A stretch of DNA of 64,000 bases from Gammaproteobacteria bacterium (lineage in GTDB: Bacteria; Pseudomonadota; Gammaproteobacteria; HK1), in NCBI GenBank assembly GCA_021773635.1, contig JAJFJV010000011.1, forward strand, positions 29,335-93,334, given 5' to 3'. The notes below the pieces were generated by a model, which was given only the letters and a program-made list of their open reading frames with translations, searched no databases and was not told the origin of the DNA. Of this stretch, positions 27,682 to 37,902 are shown piece after piece (position 1 is the stretch's first letter; each line of letters starts with the position of its first letter). The position numbers were made by a program, and so were the translations under genes.

Positions 27682-28761
27682 TTACGCGCGTCGTTCAAAT
27701 TCGGCCATAAATTCAATCAGGCTGTCCACACCTGCCTCCGGCATCGCATTGTAAATACTTGCACGCATGCCACCGACGGCGCGATGCCCCTTGAGGGCCA
27801 ACAGTCCAGCAGCCTTTGATTGCTCTAAAAACGAGGCGTTGAGGCCATCGTCAGCGAGTAAAAAGGGTACGTTCATCCACGAACGACACTCATGCGCCAC
27901 CGGATTGCGGTAGAAGTCCGAGGCGTCGATAGCCCCATAGAGCTTCATCGCCTTGCGCTGGTTGTAGTCAGCCATGGCTTCCAAGCCACCGCCTGCCTCG
28001 ATCCACTCAAAGACCAGGCTCGCCACGTACCACGCAAAGGTACATGGCGTGTTTTGCATGGAGTCGCTCTTGGCCTGCACCGCATAATCCAGCAGACCCG
28101 GCGTACAAGACATCGCCTCCCCGACTAATTCTTCACGCACGATCACTACAGTTAACCCGGCGATACCAATATTCTTCTGTGCCCCGGCATAAATCAGCCC
28201 AAAGCGACCGATATCCAGGGGGCGGGACAGGATGGTCGAAGACATATCCGCCACCAACGGGACCGGGCCGCTATCCGGAATCCAGTGGAATTCCACCCCG
28301 GCAATGGTCTCGTTGGGGGTGTAATGGAGATAGGCGGCCTCGGGATTCAGTTGCCAGTCCGCCTGCGCGGGAATGGCAAAGTCGGTCGCACCCTCATTGC
28401 TGGCGGCAACTTTGGGCGCACAATAGCGCCCGGCCTCATTCAGCGCCTTATGTGACCAGGTGCCTGTGTCCACGTAGTCCGCCGTTTCCCGACCACGCAA
28501 CAAATTCAAGGGTACCGCCGAGAATTGCAGACTAGCGCCACCCTGGAGGAACAACACGCGATAGCCCTTTGGAATGGCCAGTAAGCTGCTCAGCCGCTCT
28601 TCCGCCGCTGCCGCCAGCGCCATGAACTCGGCGCCACGGTGACTGACCTCCATCACCGAGGAACCTAGCCCTTGCCACTCCGGGAGATCCTCGCGGATAC
28701 GTGCGAGCACGGGCTCCGGCAGTGTCGCCGGCCCGGCACTAAAGTTATACAGGCGTGGCAT
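27682..28761 (-). CDS. serC: Phosphoserine aminotransferase
   Basis: PLP enzyme for the second step of serine synthesis; it also acts in pyridoxine synthesis. The start at 28761 gives [18 protein letters not shown], the canonical N-terminus; the longer frame begins inside gyrA. The 359 residues include [27 protein letters not shown] and [13 protein letters not shown], which carries the PLP lysine. It overlaps the gyrA 3' end by 17 bases, so gyrA, serC and serA are probably read together. Confidence 0.96.
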   Translation of the reverse strand: MPRLYNFSAGPATLPEPVLARIREDLPEWQGLGSSVMEVSHRGAEFMALAAAAEERLSSLLAIPKGYRVLFLQGGASLQFSAVPLNLLRGRETADYVDTGTWSHKALNEAGRYCAPKVAASNEGATDFAIPAQADWQLNPEAAYLHYTPNETIAGVEFHWIPDSGPVPLVADMSSTILSRPLDIGRFGLIYAGAQKNIGIAGLTVVIVREELVGEAMSCTPGLLDYAVQAKSDSMQNTPCTFAWYVASLVFEWIEAGGGLEAMADYNQRKAMKLYGAIDASDFYRNPVAHECRSWMNVPFLLADDGLNASFLEQSKAAGLLALKGHRAVGGMRASIYNAMPEAGVDSLIEFMAEFERRA

Positions 28762-31327
28762 CAGTTCCCTCCTCTTCCGCCTCATCAGATTGCTCATCCT
28801 CAGTTATTCGCTCAAGGCCAATAAGTGATTCCTTCTTGGACAAATTAATGAGCTTGACGCCTTGGGTATTCCGCCCCAGCACGCTGATACCATCCACCGC
28901 AGTGCGTACCAGGACGCCACCGTCGGAGATCAGCACCACGTCATCCGCCTCTTCCACCAGCAGGGCCCCCACCATGGCACCATTGCGTTCGCTACTCTGA
29001 ATCGCGATCAAGCCCTTACCGCCACGCCCCTGCGCACGAAATTCCGTTACCGGTGTGCACTTGCCATAGCCATGCTCGGTAGCCGTCAATACCCGGCTCA
29101 CCTCCAGGCGCTCTGCTTCCACCAGCAACAAGGCGATAAGGCGCTGCTTTCCGGACAGGCGCATCCCGCGCACGCCGCGGGAAGTACGCCCCATGGGCCG
29201 CACCTCGGTTTCATTAAAACGGATGATCTTGCCGCCATCGCTACACAGCATGATCTCCTGGGTACCATCGGTGATGGCAACGCCCACCAATTGGTCATCA
29301 TCCCGGAGTTCGATGGCGATGATGCCGTTACTGCGTGGGCGCGAGAAATTCTCCAGCGCACATTTCTTCACCACACCACCGGCCGTCGCCATGAACACAT
29401 AACCCGGCCTGGAAAAGTCCTGCAGCGGCAGGATGGCACTGATACGTTCGCCATCCTCCAACTTCAGCAAATTAACTATCGGTGTGCCCAGGGTGCTACG
29501 CCCAGACTGGGGCAGCTCATAGACCTTGAGCCAATAGACCTTGCCGCGACTGGAAAAACACAGAATGGTGTCGTGGGTATTGGCCACCAGCAGATAATCC
29601 ACCAGATCCGCTTCCTTCACCCGGGCCGCGGTCTTACCCCGCCCACCGCGCCGCTGGGCACGATATTCATCCACCGGCTGGGCCTTAACATAACCGGCAC
29701 GAGACAAGGTCACTACCACATCCTCCGGCACCACCAGATCCGCACGGTCAAGCCCGATGTGCTGCTCCACGATCTCGCTGCGCCGGGAATCCCCGTATTG
29801 ATCTCGAAGCGCCACCAGCTCTTCCCGAATTACTGCCATCAGGCGCTCCGGATCATTAAGAATCCTCAACAACTCACCGATGGTCTCCAGCAGACCCTTG
29901 AATTCCTCCAGCAGCTTGTCCTGCTCCAGCCCGGTGAGGCGATGCAGGCGCAGATCCAGAATCGCCTGGGCCTGAATCGGCGACAGGTGATAACCGTCTT
30001 CACGCAGACCGTAGTCCGCCATCGTGTCCGTGCGACTATCGGCCCCGGCCCGTGCCACCATCTCGGCCACCAGTTCAGCCGGCCAGGCACGGGCCAGCAA
30101 ACCCGCCTTGGCCGCAGCCGGATTGGGGGAGGCCTTGATCAGTGCTATTACCTCATCAATGGAAGAAAGCGCCACCGCCAGACCTTCCAGGATATGGGCG
30201 CGCTCACGCGCCTTGCGCAGTTCGAAAAGGGTGCGCCGGGTGACCACCTCGCGGCGGTGACGCACAAAGGCCTCGATAATCTGTTTGAGGTTTAGCAGCT
30301 GTGGCCGGCCGTCGATAAGCGCCACCATATTGATGCCAAATACGGTCTGCAGCTGGGTCTGCTGGTAGAGCACATTGAGCAACACTTCGGGAACCTCCCC
30401 GCGGCGTACCTCAATGACCATGCGCATGCCGTCCTTGTCGGACTCATCACGCAGCTCGGCAATCCCTGAAATCTTCTTGTCCCGTACCAGCTCGGCGATC
30501 TTTTCCACCAGCCGCGCCTTGTTCACCTGAAAAGGCAGCTCGGTAACGATGATGCGGTCCCGGCTACCGCCCTCCCCCAGCTCAATATGGCTACGTGCAC
30601 GCACATGGATGCGGCCGCGACCGGTCCGGTAGGCCTCGTGGACTCCCTTGACACCATTGATGATGGCCGCCGTAGGGAAATCCGGCCCCGGAATGTGGCT
30701 CATGAGACCTTCTACACCAATCCCGGAATCATCCACATAGGCGATGCAGGCGTCGGTAACCTCGGCAAGGTTGTGCGGCGGGATATTGGTGGCCATACCC
30801 ACTGCGATACCTGCGGAACCGTTGATCAGCAGGTTAGGCAGGCGGGTGGGTAATACAGTCGGCTCGTGATCCTGTTCGTCATAATTGGGGACGAAATCCA
30901 CGGTCTCCTTATCGAGATCTGCCATGATTTCGTGGGCCAGGCGAGACATGCGCACTTCCGTGTATCGCATTGCCGCCGGCGCATCGCCGTCCACGGAACC
31001 AAAGTTACCCTGCCCGTCCACCAGTGGCATGCGCAGGGAAAATGGCTGGGCCATACGCACAATGGCGTCATAGACCGCGGTATCGCCGTGGGGGTGATAC
31101 TTACCGATGACATCACCCACCACACGGGCGGATTTCTTGTAGGGGCGATTCCAAGAATTGCCCAGCTCGCTCATGGCGTAAAGCACCCGCCGATGCACCG
31201 GTTTCAGGCCATCACGAACGTCCGGCAGGGCGCGTCCCACGATCACACTCATGGCGTAATCGAGGTAGGACTGCTTCATCTCCTCCTCAATGTCTACCTG
31301 GAGGATTTCCTTCGCAAATTCAGCCAT
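28745..31327 (-). CDS. gyrA: DNA gyrase subunit A
   Basis: Type II topoisomerase subunit that breaks and rejoins DNA during negative supercoiling. The 860 residues hold the winged-helix/tower domain with the catalytic Tyr in [10 protein letters not shown], the quinolone region [14 protein letters not shown] (Thr at the E. coli 83 position, as in Pseudomonas, and Asp at 87), and a C-terminal beta-pinwheel with the GyrA box QRRGGRG that wraps DNA. The C-terminus ends in an acidic tail. It is the first gene of the gyrA-serC-serA-pheA run. Confidence 0.98.
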   Translation of the reverse strand: MAEFAKEILQVDIEEEMKQSYLDYAMSVIVGRALPDVRDGLKPVHRRVLYAMSELGNSWNRPYKKSARVVGDVIGKYHPHGDTAVYDAIVRMAQPFSLRMPLVDGQGNFGSVDGDAPAAMRYTEVRMSRLAHEIMADLDKETVDFVPNYDEQDHEPTVLPTRLPNLLINGSAGIAVGMATNIPPHNLAEVTDACIAYVDDSGIGVEGLMSHIPGPDFPTAAIINGVKGVHEAYRTGRGRIHVRARSHIELGEGGSRDRIIVTELPFQVNKARLVEKIAELVRDKKISGIAELRDESDKDGMRMVIEVRRGEVPEVLLNVLYQQTQLQTVFGINMVALIDGRPQLLNLKQIIEAFVRHRREVVTRRTLFELRKARERAHILEGLAVALSSIDEVIALIKASPNPAAAKAGLLARAWPAELVAEMVARAGADSRTDTMADYGLREDGYHLSPIQAQAILDLRLHRLTGLEQDKLLEEFKGLLETIGELLRILNDPERLMAVIREELVALRDQYGDSRRSEIVEQHIGLDRADLVVPEDVVVTLSRAGYVKAQPVDEYRAQRRGGRGKTAARVKEADLVDYLLVANTHDTILCFSSRGKVYWLKVYELPQSGRSTLGTPIVNLLKLEDGERISAILPLQDFSRPGYVFMATAGGVVKKCALENFSRPRSNGIIAIELRDDDQLVGVAITDGTQEIMLCSDGGKIIRFNETEVRPMGRTSRGVRGMRLSGKQRLIALLLVEAERLEVSRVLTATEHGYGKCTPVTEFRAQGRGGKGLIAIQSSERNGAMVGALLVEEADDVVLISDGGVLVRTAVDGISVLGRNTQGVKLINLSKKESLIGLERITEDEQSDEAEEEGTDATPV

Positions 31328-31388
31328 TCAGAACTACCCGGTAAGTCCCGTGCACGCAGGGAGAAAAGGAGCCATCTAAAAGGCGGGG

Positions 31389-31397
31389 ATTTTAGCA
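31389..31397 (-). promoter_or_regulatory. Candidate extended -10 promoter of gyrA
   Basis: On the - strand the sequence TGCTAAAAT forms an extended -10 (TGN-TAAAAT) about 62 bases before the gyrA start. No good -35 is visible, which is tolerated for extended -10 promoters and fits a supercoiling-sensitive gyr promoter. The call is by eye only. Confidence 0.35.
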
Positions 31398-31494
31398 CAA
31401 GCCGCAGGGAAACTGGCCGTGTTATCGCTATCGAACACGGTTAAACAGATGGCATGCTTGCACGCCATCATCAAGCTATCAGGCGGAGGACAAT

Positions 31495-32331
31495 TCAGGC
31501 AGTTTCGCCGGCCTCATCAAGGCGAGCGAGCTTGAGTTCCTGATACTTATTGCGCAGCTCCTCGAAGCTGAGGTGATTCTCGGCGCGGGCCGCCGGAGTC
31601 AGGAAGGACTCCAGTTTGGTTTGCAGGCGGATAGTATTGTGCTCACTGGCAATCGCACTCACGCCTTCAACCACCAGTTTTTGCATCAACAGCTCCTTCT
31701 CGGTCTTGACGTTGATGCTCTCGGCTGCCGGAATAAACATGAAATTGGCCAGCACAATACCGTACAGGGTCGAAGTCAGCGCTATTGGAATGGTCTTGAT
31801 CACCACACCCACCTCGCCGATGCCCGCGAGCATGCCAATCAGGCCAATAACACTGCCCGCAACCCCAAACGACGGGGCCAGTCGTGCCATATGGCGAAAC
31901 AGGCGCTCCTGCTGGCGACGCCGCTGCTGAAAAAAGTACATCTCGGTAAACAGCACATCGCGAAACTCCGCCTCGCGATAACCGTCTACCAGCATGCCGA
32001 GGGCACTTTTCAAAAACATTACCGTGGTCTCTTCCTCCGCATTTTCCAGTGACAACACCCCTTCGTGACGGGAGCGGATAGAGAGGTCCATGAGCCCGTT
32101 GACGATCTCCTTGGCCGTGGGGGGGTCCACCAGGTAACTGTTGCGCGCCACCTTGAAGGCTGCCTTGATGTCACTCTGGGGATAGCTGAGGAAGGTCGCC
32201 CCGAGGGTGCCAGAGATCACTACTGTGATACCGATGATATTGAGCATTAACCCAGCCCCGTCTCCAGCGAGAAAGGTGGTCAGGAAAATACCCACACACA
32301 GCGTCACCGCAAGCCAGTTATATCCGTTCAT
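31495..32331 (-). CDS. motA: MotA-type stator protein
   Basis: Inner-membrane ion channel subunit of a MotA/MotB stator. The start at 32331 (MNGYNWLAV) gives 278 residues with four membrane segments: two near the N-terminus, then LAPSFGVAGSVIGLIGML and IALTSTLYGIVLANFMFIPAAE, both with the conserved prolines. The cytoplasmic loop RSRHEGVLSLE keeps the Arg and Glu that contact the rotor in MotA/PomA. It follows motB on the transcript (overlap 14 bases), which reverses the usual motA-motB order. No flagellar genes are nearby. Confidence 0.9.
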   Translation of the reverse strand: MNGYNWLAVTLCVGIFLTTFLAGDGAGLMLNIIGITVVISGTLGATFLSYPQSDIKAAFKVARNSYLVDPPTAKEIVNGLMDLSIRSRHEGVLSLENAEEETTVMFLKSALGMLVDGYREAEFRDVLFTEMYFFQQRRRQQERLFRHMARLAPSFGVAGSVIGLIGMLAGIGEVGVVIKTIPIALTSTLYGIVLANFMFIPAAESINVKTEKELLMQKLVVEGVSAIASEHNTIRLQTKLESFLTPAARAENHLSFEELRNKYQELKLARLDEAGETA

Positions 32332-33184
32332 TGGTATCCTCTCCCGGCACCGGGACTTCATCGCGAGTGATGATGATCTCCACGCGGCGGTTCAGAGCCT
32401 TGTTTGCCAGCGTGGTATTGGGTACCGCGGGTCGGTGATCGGCGTGACCAATGACGGTAAAGCGGGCCGCATCGATTCCTCCCCGGGCAATAAGATAACG
32501 CGCCACCGTGGTGGCACGAACGGCAGAGAGTTCCCAGTTACTGGGAAAACGCTCGGTATCGATAGGAAAGTCGTCGGTGTGACCCACCACCTGAACGATG
32601 AAGCGGTTACGCCGGATAACCGCCGCCAGTCCCTGCAAGAAACTGGCTGCAGTAGGTTTCAGATCGGCCTTCCCGAGCTCAAAAAACATCGGCCCACGCA
32701 CACTGACCCGAATCGCCTGATTTTTGGTAAGGGCCACGTCTACCGTGTCCAGATTGGCATTGACCACGGCTTCCCGACTCTCCCGCAATATCTGCTCGGC
32801 TGAGGGTGGTGCCTTGGTATCCGCTCCCGGATTCCGCTCGGCGGAAGGTGCTAACGGGTATCCGGCCTGTTCGGCCTCGGTACCCAAACGGGGCTGCTGC
32901 TCGGTCTCGCGGGTGGCGAAAAGCTCTGCCAGGCTCCCTTCCTGCATCTGTACCGCCAGCAGGATAGCAAAGAGCACAAACATCACCATCATGAAGTCAG
33001 CCCAGGGCACCGCCCAGCCCGTATCGGGCTCCTCATCGTGTCTGCGACGCTCAAAGTTAAAGGCATGCTCCCCGCTGATGGCAGGGCCAAAATTCTTTTC
33101 TGCTTCAGGTGACGAGTGTGCCAGCCTGTCCGCCTGCACGGAGGGTGGTGCTACTGTCTCATTTTCCTGTAACTCTTCTGCCAT
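32318..33184 (-). CDS. motB: MotB-type stator protein with OmpA-like peptidoglycan-binding domain
   Basis: A 288-residue partner of the MotA-type protein. A long cytoplasmic N-terminus (about 55 residues) precedes the single membrane helix WADFMMVMFVLFAILLAVQM, whose Asp63 matches the ion-carrying aspartate of MotB. A Pro/Glu/Ala-rich linker leads to an OmpA-like domain (VVGHTDDFPID, SNWELSAVRATTVARYL, NKALNRRVEI) that anchors in peptidoglycan. The ion (H+ or Na+) cannot be determined here. It is transcribed before motA and lies 60 bases downstream of mtnA. Confidence 0.9.
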   Translation of the reverse strand: MAEELQENETVAPPSVQADRLAHSSPEAEKNFGPAISGEHAFNFERRRHDEEPDTGWAVPWADFMMVMFVLFAILLAVQMQEGSLAELFATRETEQQPRLGTEAEQAGYPLAPSAERNPGADTKAPPSAEQILRESREAVVNANLDTVDVALTKNQAIRVSVRGPMFFELGKADLKPTAASFLQGLAAVIRRNRFIVQVVGHTDDFPIDTERFPSNWELSAVRATTVARYLIARGGIDAARFTVIGHADHRPAVPNTTLANKALNRRVEIIITRDEVPVPGEDTNERI

Positions 33185-33244
33185 AGTGCTAGCCCCGAAC
33201 TCTCGGAGAATTAGCGGCCGGCAATGCGAAAACTGTAAGGTAAT

Positions 33245-34288
33245 CTAGCCTTTCGCCATCAGGGCTATGAGTTTTTCCCGGTTTGGCTGCTTTACCACCC
33301 CCCTTTCCGTAACCAACACATCCACCAGAGCAGCGGGGGTAACGTCAAAGACGGGATTCCAGGCGGTGCCCCCTTGCGGTGCAATGGAAATGCCCTGGAA
33401 GTTAAGGACCTCTTCAGAGCTGCGCTCCTCAATAGGAATATCCAATCCGGAAGCGATGCTCATATCCAGCGTTGACGTCGGTGCGACCACCATAAAACCC
33501 ACGCCGTGGTGGCGGGCGTTTACCGCAAGACCATAGGTTCCAATCTTGTTGGCGACGTCCCCGTTTGCCGCAATCCGGTCAGACCCCACCACTACCCAGC
33601 GAATCATGCCGCGTTGCATCAGGTAGGCCGCGGCACCATCGGCAATGAGTTGGGCAGGTATGCCATCTTTCTCCAGCTCCCAGGCGGTGAGCCGGGCGCC
33701 CTGGAGCCAGGGCCGGGTTTCGTCCGCATAGACCTGCCGTAATTTACCTGCGGCAAAGGCGCTGCGAATAACCCCCAAGGCGGTGCCATATCCACCGGTC
33801 GCGAGGGCGCCGGCATTGCAATGGGTCAGAATACCGCTGGGCTCGCTGATCAGCGCCGCGCCCAGCTCACCCATACGATGATTGGCGGCGATATCCTCAT
33901 CATGGATAGCAATTGCCTCCGACTCAAAGCGAGGCACCGGGTCCTCGCCGTCAGGCACCATCAGGGCGGCCATCCGCTTAAGCGCCCAAAACAAATTGAC
34001 CGCCGTGGGCCGGGAAGTGGTCAGAATATCCAGATCCGCGGCGATGGCCTCACGCCAGCTTTCCGGGTTCTCCTGATAACGGCTTCGTACCGCCAGCGCC
34101 ACACCATAGGCCGCCGCGATACCAATAGCCGGCGCCCCACGCACCACCATATCGCGAATGGCATCCGCCACTTCGCTGGCGCTACGGCAACACAACTCGA
34201 CCCTGTGAGCAGGGAGACGACGTTGGTCCAGCAATAACAACCCCTTCCTGGACCATCGTATCGGCTGGATAGAATCATATTTTTCCAT
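33245..34288 (-). CDS. mtnA: S-methyl-5-thioribose-1-phosphate isomerase
   Basis: Isomerises methylthioribose-1-phosphate to methylthioribulose-1-phosphate in methionine salvage. The 347 residues contain [16 protein letters not shown], the catalytic Cys in [37 protein letters not shown] and the acid in [19 protein letters not shown], all family signatures. It is divergent from the MTA/SAH deaminase gene, with 139 bases between starts, and the two form a salvage pair as in Pseudomonas. Confidence 0.96.
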   Translation of the reverse strand: MEKYDSIQPIRWSRKGLLLLDQRRLPAHRVELCCRSASEVADAIRDMVVRGAPAIGIAAAYGVALAVRSRYQENPESWREAIAADLDILTTSRPTAVNLFWALKRMAALMVPDGEDPVPRFESEAIAIHDEDIAANHRMGELGAALISEPSGILTHCNAGALATGGYGTALGVIRSAFAAGKLRQVYADETRPWLQGARLTAWELEKDGIPAQLIADGAAAYLMQRGMIRWVVVGSDRIAANGDVANKIGTYGLAVNARHHGVGFMVVAPTSTLDMSIASGLDIPIEERSSEEVLNFQGISIAPQGGTAWNPVFDVTPAALVDVLVTERGVVKQPNREKLIALMAKG

Positions 34289-34427
34289 CTGTCTTTCCTT
34301 GCCCTGCGTAATTGACCCTTAATAGCCTCATATTATCGGTTCGTAGCACGCCAAACAGCACAGTTTGGTGGCAACCATCCCACCTTCCCCTTTATCATGC
34401 GCGGGCTCAAAGCCTGAAGCCATTGCC

Positions 34428-35744
34428 ATGCAAATAATTGATACGCTGATACACGCCCGCTGGATTGCCCCGGTAGAGCCCGCAAACAAGGTCTACACGG
34501 ACCACGCCGTAGCCATCCACGAAGGTCGCATTGTTGAGATTCTGCCTTCTGCCGAGGCAAATCGGCGATACAGCTCCGAACTCAGCCACCAGCTCGACAC
34601 CCACCTCCTCATCCCCGGTCTGGTCAACGCCCACACCCACGCGGCCATGAGCCTGTTTCGCGGACTCGCAGACGACCTGCCCTTAATGGAATGGCTGGAA
34701 GCTCACGTCTGGCCTGCGGAGCGGCGCTGGGTTGGCGAGGAATTTGTGCGCGACGGCAGCCAGCTGGCAATCGCGGAGATGATTCGTGGTGGTACCACCT
34801 GCTTTAACGACATGTATTTCTTTCCAGGCGAAACCGCCCGGGTAGCCAGCGAGGCCGGCATTCGCGCCACCACAGGCCTTATCGTTATTGATTTTCCCAG
34901 CGTCTGGGCGGGGAACGCGGAGGAATACCTTGCGAAGGGCATCGAGGTACACGACCAGTATCGCAACGACCCCCTGGTACACACCAGCTTTGCCCCCCAT
35001 GCCCCCTACACCGTATCCCCCGAGGTGCTGGAAAAGATCGGCGTCCTCGCGGAAGAGCTGGACATACCCATTCACATGCACGTCCACGAAACCGCCGATG
35101 AAATCGGTCGCAGCGTGGATGCTCATGGCGTTCGGCCTCTGGCCCGCCTGAAGGCATTGGGGCTGCTGTCGCCACGTCTGCTGGCGGTCCACATGACCCA
35201 GTTGCTGGATTCGGAGATGGCAGAGCTTGCCGATTGCGGAGCCCACGTAGTGCACTGCCCGGAGTCAAACCTCAAACTCGCCACTGGATTTTGCCCTGCC
35301 AACGGGCTGCTTGCAGCAGGCGTCAATCTGGCCATCGGGACGGACGGCGCGGCGAGCAATAATGACCTCGATATGCTGGGTGAGATGCGCACCAGTGCGC
35401 TGCTGGCCAAAGGCGTGTCGGGCGAGGCCTCGGCGCTGCCCGCCGCCCGGGTACTGGAAATGGCCACCCTCGGTGGCGCCAATGCGCTGGGCTTAGGCGA
35501 CAATATTGGCTCCCTGCTGCCGAATAAAGCCGCCGATCTGGTGGCCGTGGATCTCAGTCGACTGGAAACCCAACCAGTCTACGACCCGGTTTCCCAACTG
35601 CTTTATGCTGCCAGCCGCAACCAGGTGAGTGATGTGTGGATTGCCGGTCGCCACGTACTAAAGGGGCGAATGCTCACCACCCTGGATGAAATTGAACTGC
35701 GGGAACGGGTGAGTCGGTGGCAGACACGCATCAATGAGGCATAG
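34428..35744 (+). CDS. mtaD: 5-methylthioadenosine/S-adenosylhomocysteine deaminase (amidohydrolase)
   Basis: Zinc amidohydrolase converting methylthioadenosine or SAH to the inosine form. The start at 34428 gives MQIIDTLIHARWI, 438 residues; the earlier frame is unsupported. Metal ligands are visible in NAHTHAAMSLFRG, HMHVHETADE, HMTQ and GTDGAASNNDLDM. The neighbour mtnA and the following ubiG, mupP/gph and yciK reproduce the Pseudomonas cluster in which this gene was characterised as an MTA deaminase feeding the methylthioinosine salvage route. Five bases separate it from ubiG. Confidence 0.92.
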   Translation: MQIIDTLIHARWIAPVEPANKVYTDHAVAIHEGRIVEILPSAEANRRYSSELSHQLDTHLLIPGLVNAHTHAAMSLFRGLADDLPLMEWLEAHVWPAERRWVGEEFVRDGSQLAIAEMIRGGTTCFNDMYFFPGETARVASEAGIRATTGLIVIDFPSVWAGNAEEYLAKGIEVHDQYRNDPLVHTSFAPHAPYTVSPEVLEKIGVLAEELDIPIHMHVHETADEIGRSVDAHGVRPLARLKALGLLSPRLLAVHMTQLLDSEMAELADCGAHVVHCPESNLKLATGFCPANGLLAAGVNLAIGTDGAASNNDLDMLGEMRTSALLAKGVSGEASALPAARVLEMATLGGANALGLGDNIGSLLPNKAADLVAVDLSRLETQPVYDPVSQLLYAASRNQVSDVWIAGRHVLKGRMLTTLDEIELRERVSRWQTRINEA

Positions 35745-35749
35745 GCGAC

Positions 35750-36469
35750 ATGGAACAGCAAAATATTGATCCCGCCGAGGTGGCGAAGTTTGACCAGCTT
35801 GCGGCGCGCTGGTGGGATCCGGAAGGTGAATTTCGCCCGCTCCATGATCTCAACCCCGTGCGCCTGGAATACATCAATACACGTGCGCCGCTGGTGGACC
35901 AGAAGGTCGTGGATATCGGCTGTGGAGGCGGCCTGCTAGCGGAGGCCATGGCCTCCACCGGCGCGCAAGTCACGGGCATTGACGCGGGCGCTGAAGTCCT
36001 CGGGGTAGCTCGTCTGCACGGCTATGAGTCCGGCGTCGAGGTGGAATATATACAAACCACCGCGGAAGAATTCGCCACACTGAATGCCGACGGTTTTGAT
36101 GTGGTCACCTGCATGGAATTGCTCGAACACCTCCCGAATCCGGAATCAGTTATTGCGGCCGCCGCACGCCTGGCAAAGCCCGGTGGCATGGTTTTTTTTT
36201 CCACCATCCACCGTACCCCCCGCGCCTACCTGACAGCCATTCTCGGTGCCGAATATCTGCTACGCCTGCTGCCGCGCGGCACCCACGACTATGCACGTTT
36301 TATCCGCCCCTCGGAGCTGACCGCCAGTGCCCGGGCCAACGGTCTGATGCTGCAGGATTTGAGTGGCCTGCATTACAATCCGCTTAACCGTCACTGCCGT
36401 CTGACTGCCGATGTGAGCGTCAATTACCTGATGCATTTTCAACGCGAAACCCATGATGCCCACGCCTGA
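35750..36469 (+). CDS. ubiG: Ubiquinone biosynthesis O-methyltransferase UbiG
   Basis: SAM-dependent methyltransferase for both O-methylations of ubiquinone synthesis. The 239 residues show the N-terminal EVAKFDQLAARWWDPEGEFRPLH, the SAM site VVDIGCGGGLLAEAMA, the post-motif EDL-type MELLEHLPNP and GGMVFFSTIHRTPRAYLTAI. The 3' end overlaps the next gene by 17 bases. Cytoplasmic, membrane-associated through the COQ complex in the family. Confidence 0.97.
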   Translation: MEQQNIDPAEVAKFDQLAARWWDPEGEFRPLHDLNPVRLEYINTRAPLVDQKVVDIGCGGGLLAEAMASTGAQVTGIDAGAEVLGVARLHGYESGVEVEYIQTTAEEFATLNADGFDVVTCMELLEHLPNPESVIAAAARLAKPGGMVFFSTIHRTPRAYLTAILGAEYLLRLLPRGTHDYARFIRPSELTASARANGLMLQDLSGLHYNPLNRHCRLTADVSVNYLMHFQRETHDAHA

Positions 36470-37130
36470 GTCCCTGCGCACGGTACTCTTTGATCTGGAC
36501 GGTACGCTGGTGGATACCGCCCCGGATCTGGCAGCAGCACTTAACCGGGTCCGTGCCGAGGAATCTTTGGAAGCACTGCCGCTGGAGCATATTCGGCCGA
36601 GCGTCTCCCACGGCTCCCGCGCTATGGTTTGCCATGGCTTTGGCATTGCGCCAGAACATCCGGACTACGAGCGTCTCTGTAAACGCTTCCTGGAACACTA
36701 TGCCGCCGATCTCAGCTCGGCTACCCGCCTGTTTGCGGGAATGGAAGCGGTACTCGACCGTATCGAGCAACTCGGACTTAGCTGGGGAATCGTCACCAAC
36801 AAACCCGCCTACCTGACCGATCCCCTGATCGCGGCACTGAATCTGGCATCCAGGGCCGCATGCGTGGTGAGCGGTGATACCACGGCCCAACGCAAACCGC
36901 ATCCCGCACCCGTGCTGTATGCCTGCGAAGTAGTCGGTAGTGCGCCGGGAAATTGCCTCTACGTAGGCGACGCGCAACGGGATATAGAGGCCGGAACGCG
37001 TGCCGGAACCGGCACCGTAGCGGCCCTTTTTGGCTATATACTCCCCACGGACGATCCCCTGAGCTGGGGTGCCGATATTGCTATCGAAAGCCCGGGTGAT
37101 TTGCTCGCCTGCCTCCCGCAGGTGCCATAA
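36453..37130 (+). CDS. mupP: HAD phosphatase, probable MurNAc-6-phosphate phosphatase (MupP) or phosphoglycolate phosphatase
   Basis: A 225-residue HAD-superfamily phosphatase. Motif I is VLFDLDGTLVDTAPDL, motif II is the IVTNK threonine, motif III the QRKPHP lysine, motif IV VGDAQRDIEAG. Such sequences are usually annotated Gph, but the gene directly between ubiG and yciK corresponds to Pseudomonas MupP, which dephosphorylates MurNAc-6-P in the MurU peptidoglycan recycling route. With ampD elsewhere in the window this role is plausible. Sequence alone does not separate the two activities. It overlaps ubiG and precedes yciK by 13 bases. Confidence 0.85.
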   Translation: MMPTPESLRTVLFDLDGTLVDTAPDLAAALNRVRAEESLEALPLEHIRPSVSHGSRAMVCHGFGIAPEHPDYERLCKRFLEHYAADLSSATRLFAGMEAVLDRIEQLGLSWGIVTNKPAYLTDPLIAALNLASRAACVVSGDTTAQRKPHPAPVLYACEVVGSAPGNCLYVGDAQRDIEAGTRAGTGTVAALFGYILPTDDPLSWGADIAIESPGDLLACLPQVP

Positions 37131-37143
37131 AGGCGGTAAAACC

Positions 37144-37902
37144 ATGTCATCGAAGCAGATTCCTTCCGACTACCAGCCCGCGCCAGAGCTACTGGCAGGG
37201 CGTCGGATCCTGGTCACGGGTGCCGGCGATGGCATTGGCCGGGCCGTTAGTCTGGCCCTTGCCGGGCATGGGGCAACGGTCATCCTGCTGGGGCGCACCG
37301 TACATAAGCTCGAGGCCGTCTACGACCAGATCGTGGATGCAGGATTTCCCCAACCCGCCCTCTATCCGCTCAATCTGGCGGGCGCCGCCCCTGATGATTA
37401 CCAGGAATTAGCCAACCGGGTGGATGCCGAATTGGGTGGTCTGGAGGGCCTGGTCCACAATGCGGGCATACTGGGCTCCCTTTCCCCATTGCTGCACTAT
37501 GACGAAGCAGAATGGATGGAGGTCATGCAGGTTAATCTGAACGGTGCGTTCTTTCTCACCCGTGCCTGCCTGCCTTTATTGGAGCAGGCAGCAGATGCCG
37601 CCATCCTGTTTACCTCCTCCAACGTTGGATTCCGTGGCCGTGCATACTGGGGCGCCTACGCAGTCTCCAAGTTCGCCTCGGAGGGTCTCATGCAGGTATT
37701 GGCCGACGAGGTCGAAGAGTCCGGTACCCTCCGGGTTAACAGCATAAATCCGGGCCGGGTACGAACTGGCATGCGCGCAGCGGCGTATCCGGCGGAAGAC
37801 CCACAAAGCCTGCCGGCCCCCGAGGAAATCGTCATGCCCTACCTCTATCTGCTTGGCCCCGACAGCCATGGTATCAACGGCCAAGCCTTCGATTGCGGAT
37901 AG
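37144..37902 (+). CDS. yciK: YciK-type short-chain dehydrogenase
   Basis: SDR oxidoreductase of 252 residues. The start at 37144 follows AAAGGCGG and gives the family N-terminus; the longer frame overlaps the phosphatase gene. The NAD(P) site is VTGAGDGIGRA, then HNAGILG, with the catalytic Ser in LFTSSNVGF, and YWGAYAVSK carrying the catalytic Tyr and Lys. The substrate of YciK is unknown. It ends the mtaD-ubiG-mupP-yciK run. Confidence 0.93.
   Translation: MSSKQIPSDYQPAPELLAGRRILVTGAGDGIGRAVSLALAGHGATVILLGRTVHKLEAVYDQIVDAGFPQPALYPLNLAGAAPDDYQELANRVDAELGGLEGLVHNAGILGSLSPLLHYDEAEWMEVMQVNLNGAFFLTRACLPLLEQAADAAILFTSSNVGFRGRAYWGAYAVSKFASEGLMQVLADEVEESGTLRVNSINPGRVRTGMRAAAYPAEDPQSLPAPEEIVMPYLYLLGPDSHGINGQAFDCG

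Noticed and set aside
28862..30295. 477-codon open frame antisense to gyrA
   Set aside because: It lies wholly opposite the well-conserved gyrA gene, has no family similarity and reflects the GC-rich codon pattern of gyrA.
31450..31471. Dyad GATGGCGTGC/GCATGCCATC between gyrA and motA as a terminator
   Set aside because: The 2-base loop and lack of a T-run make it a poor terminator; it might only be a weak stem at the end of the motA message.
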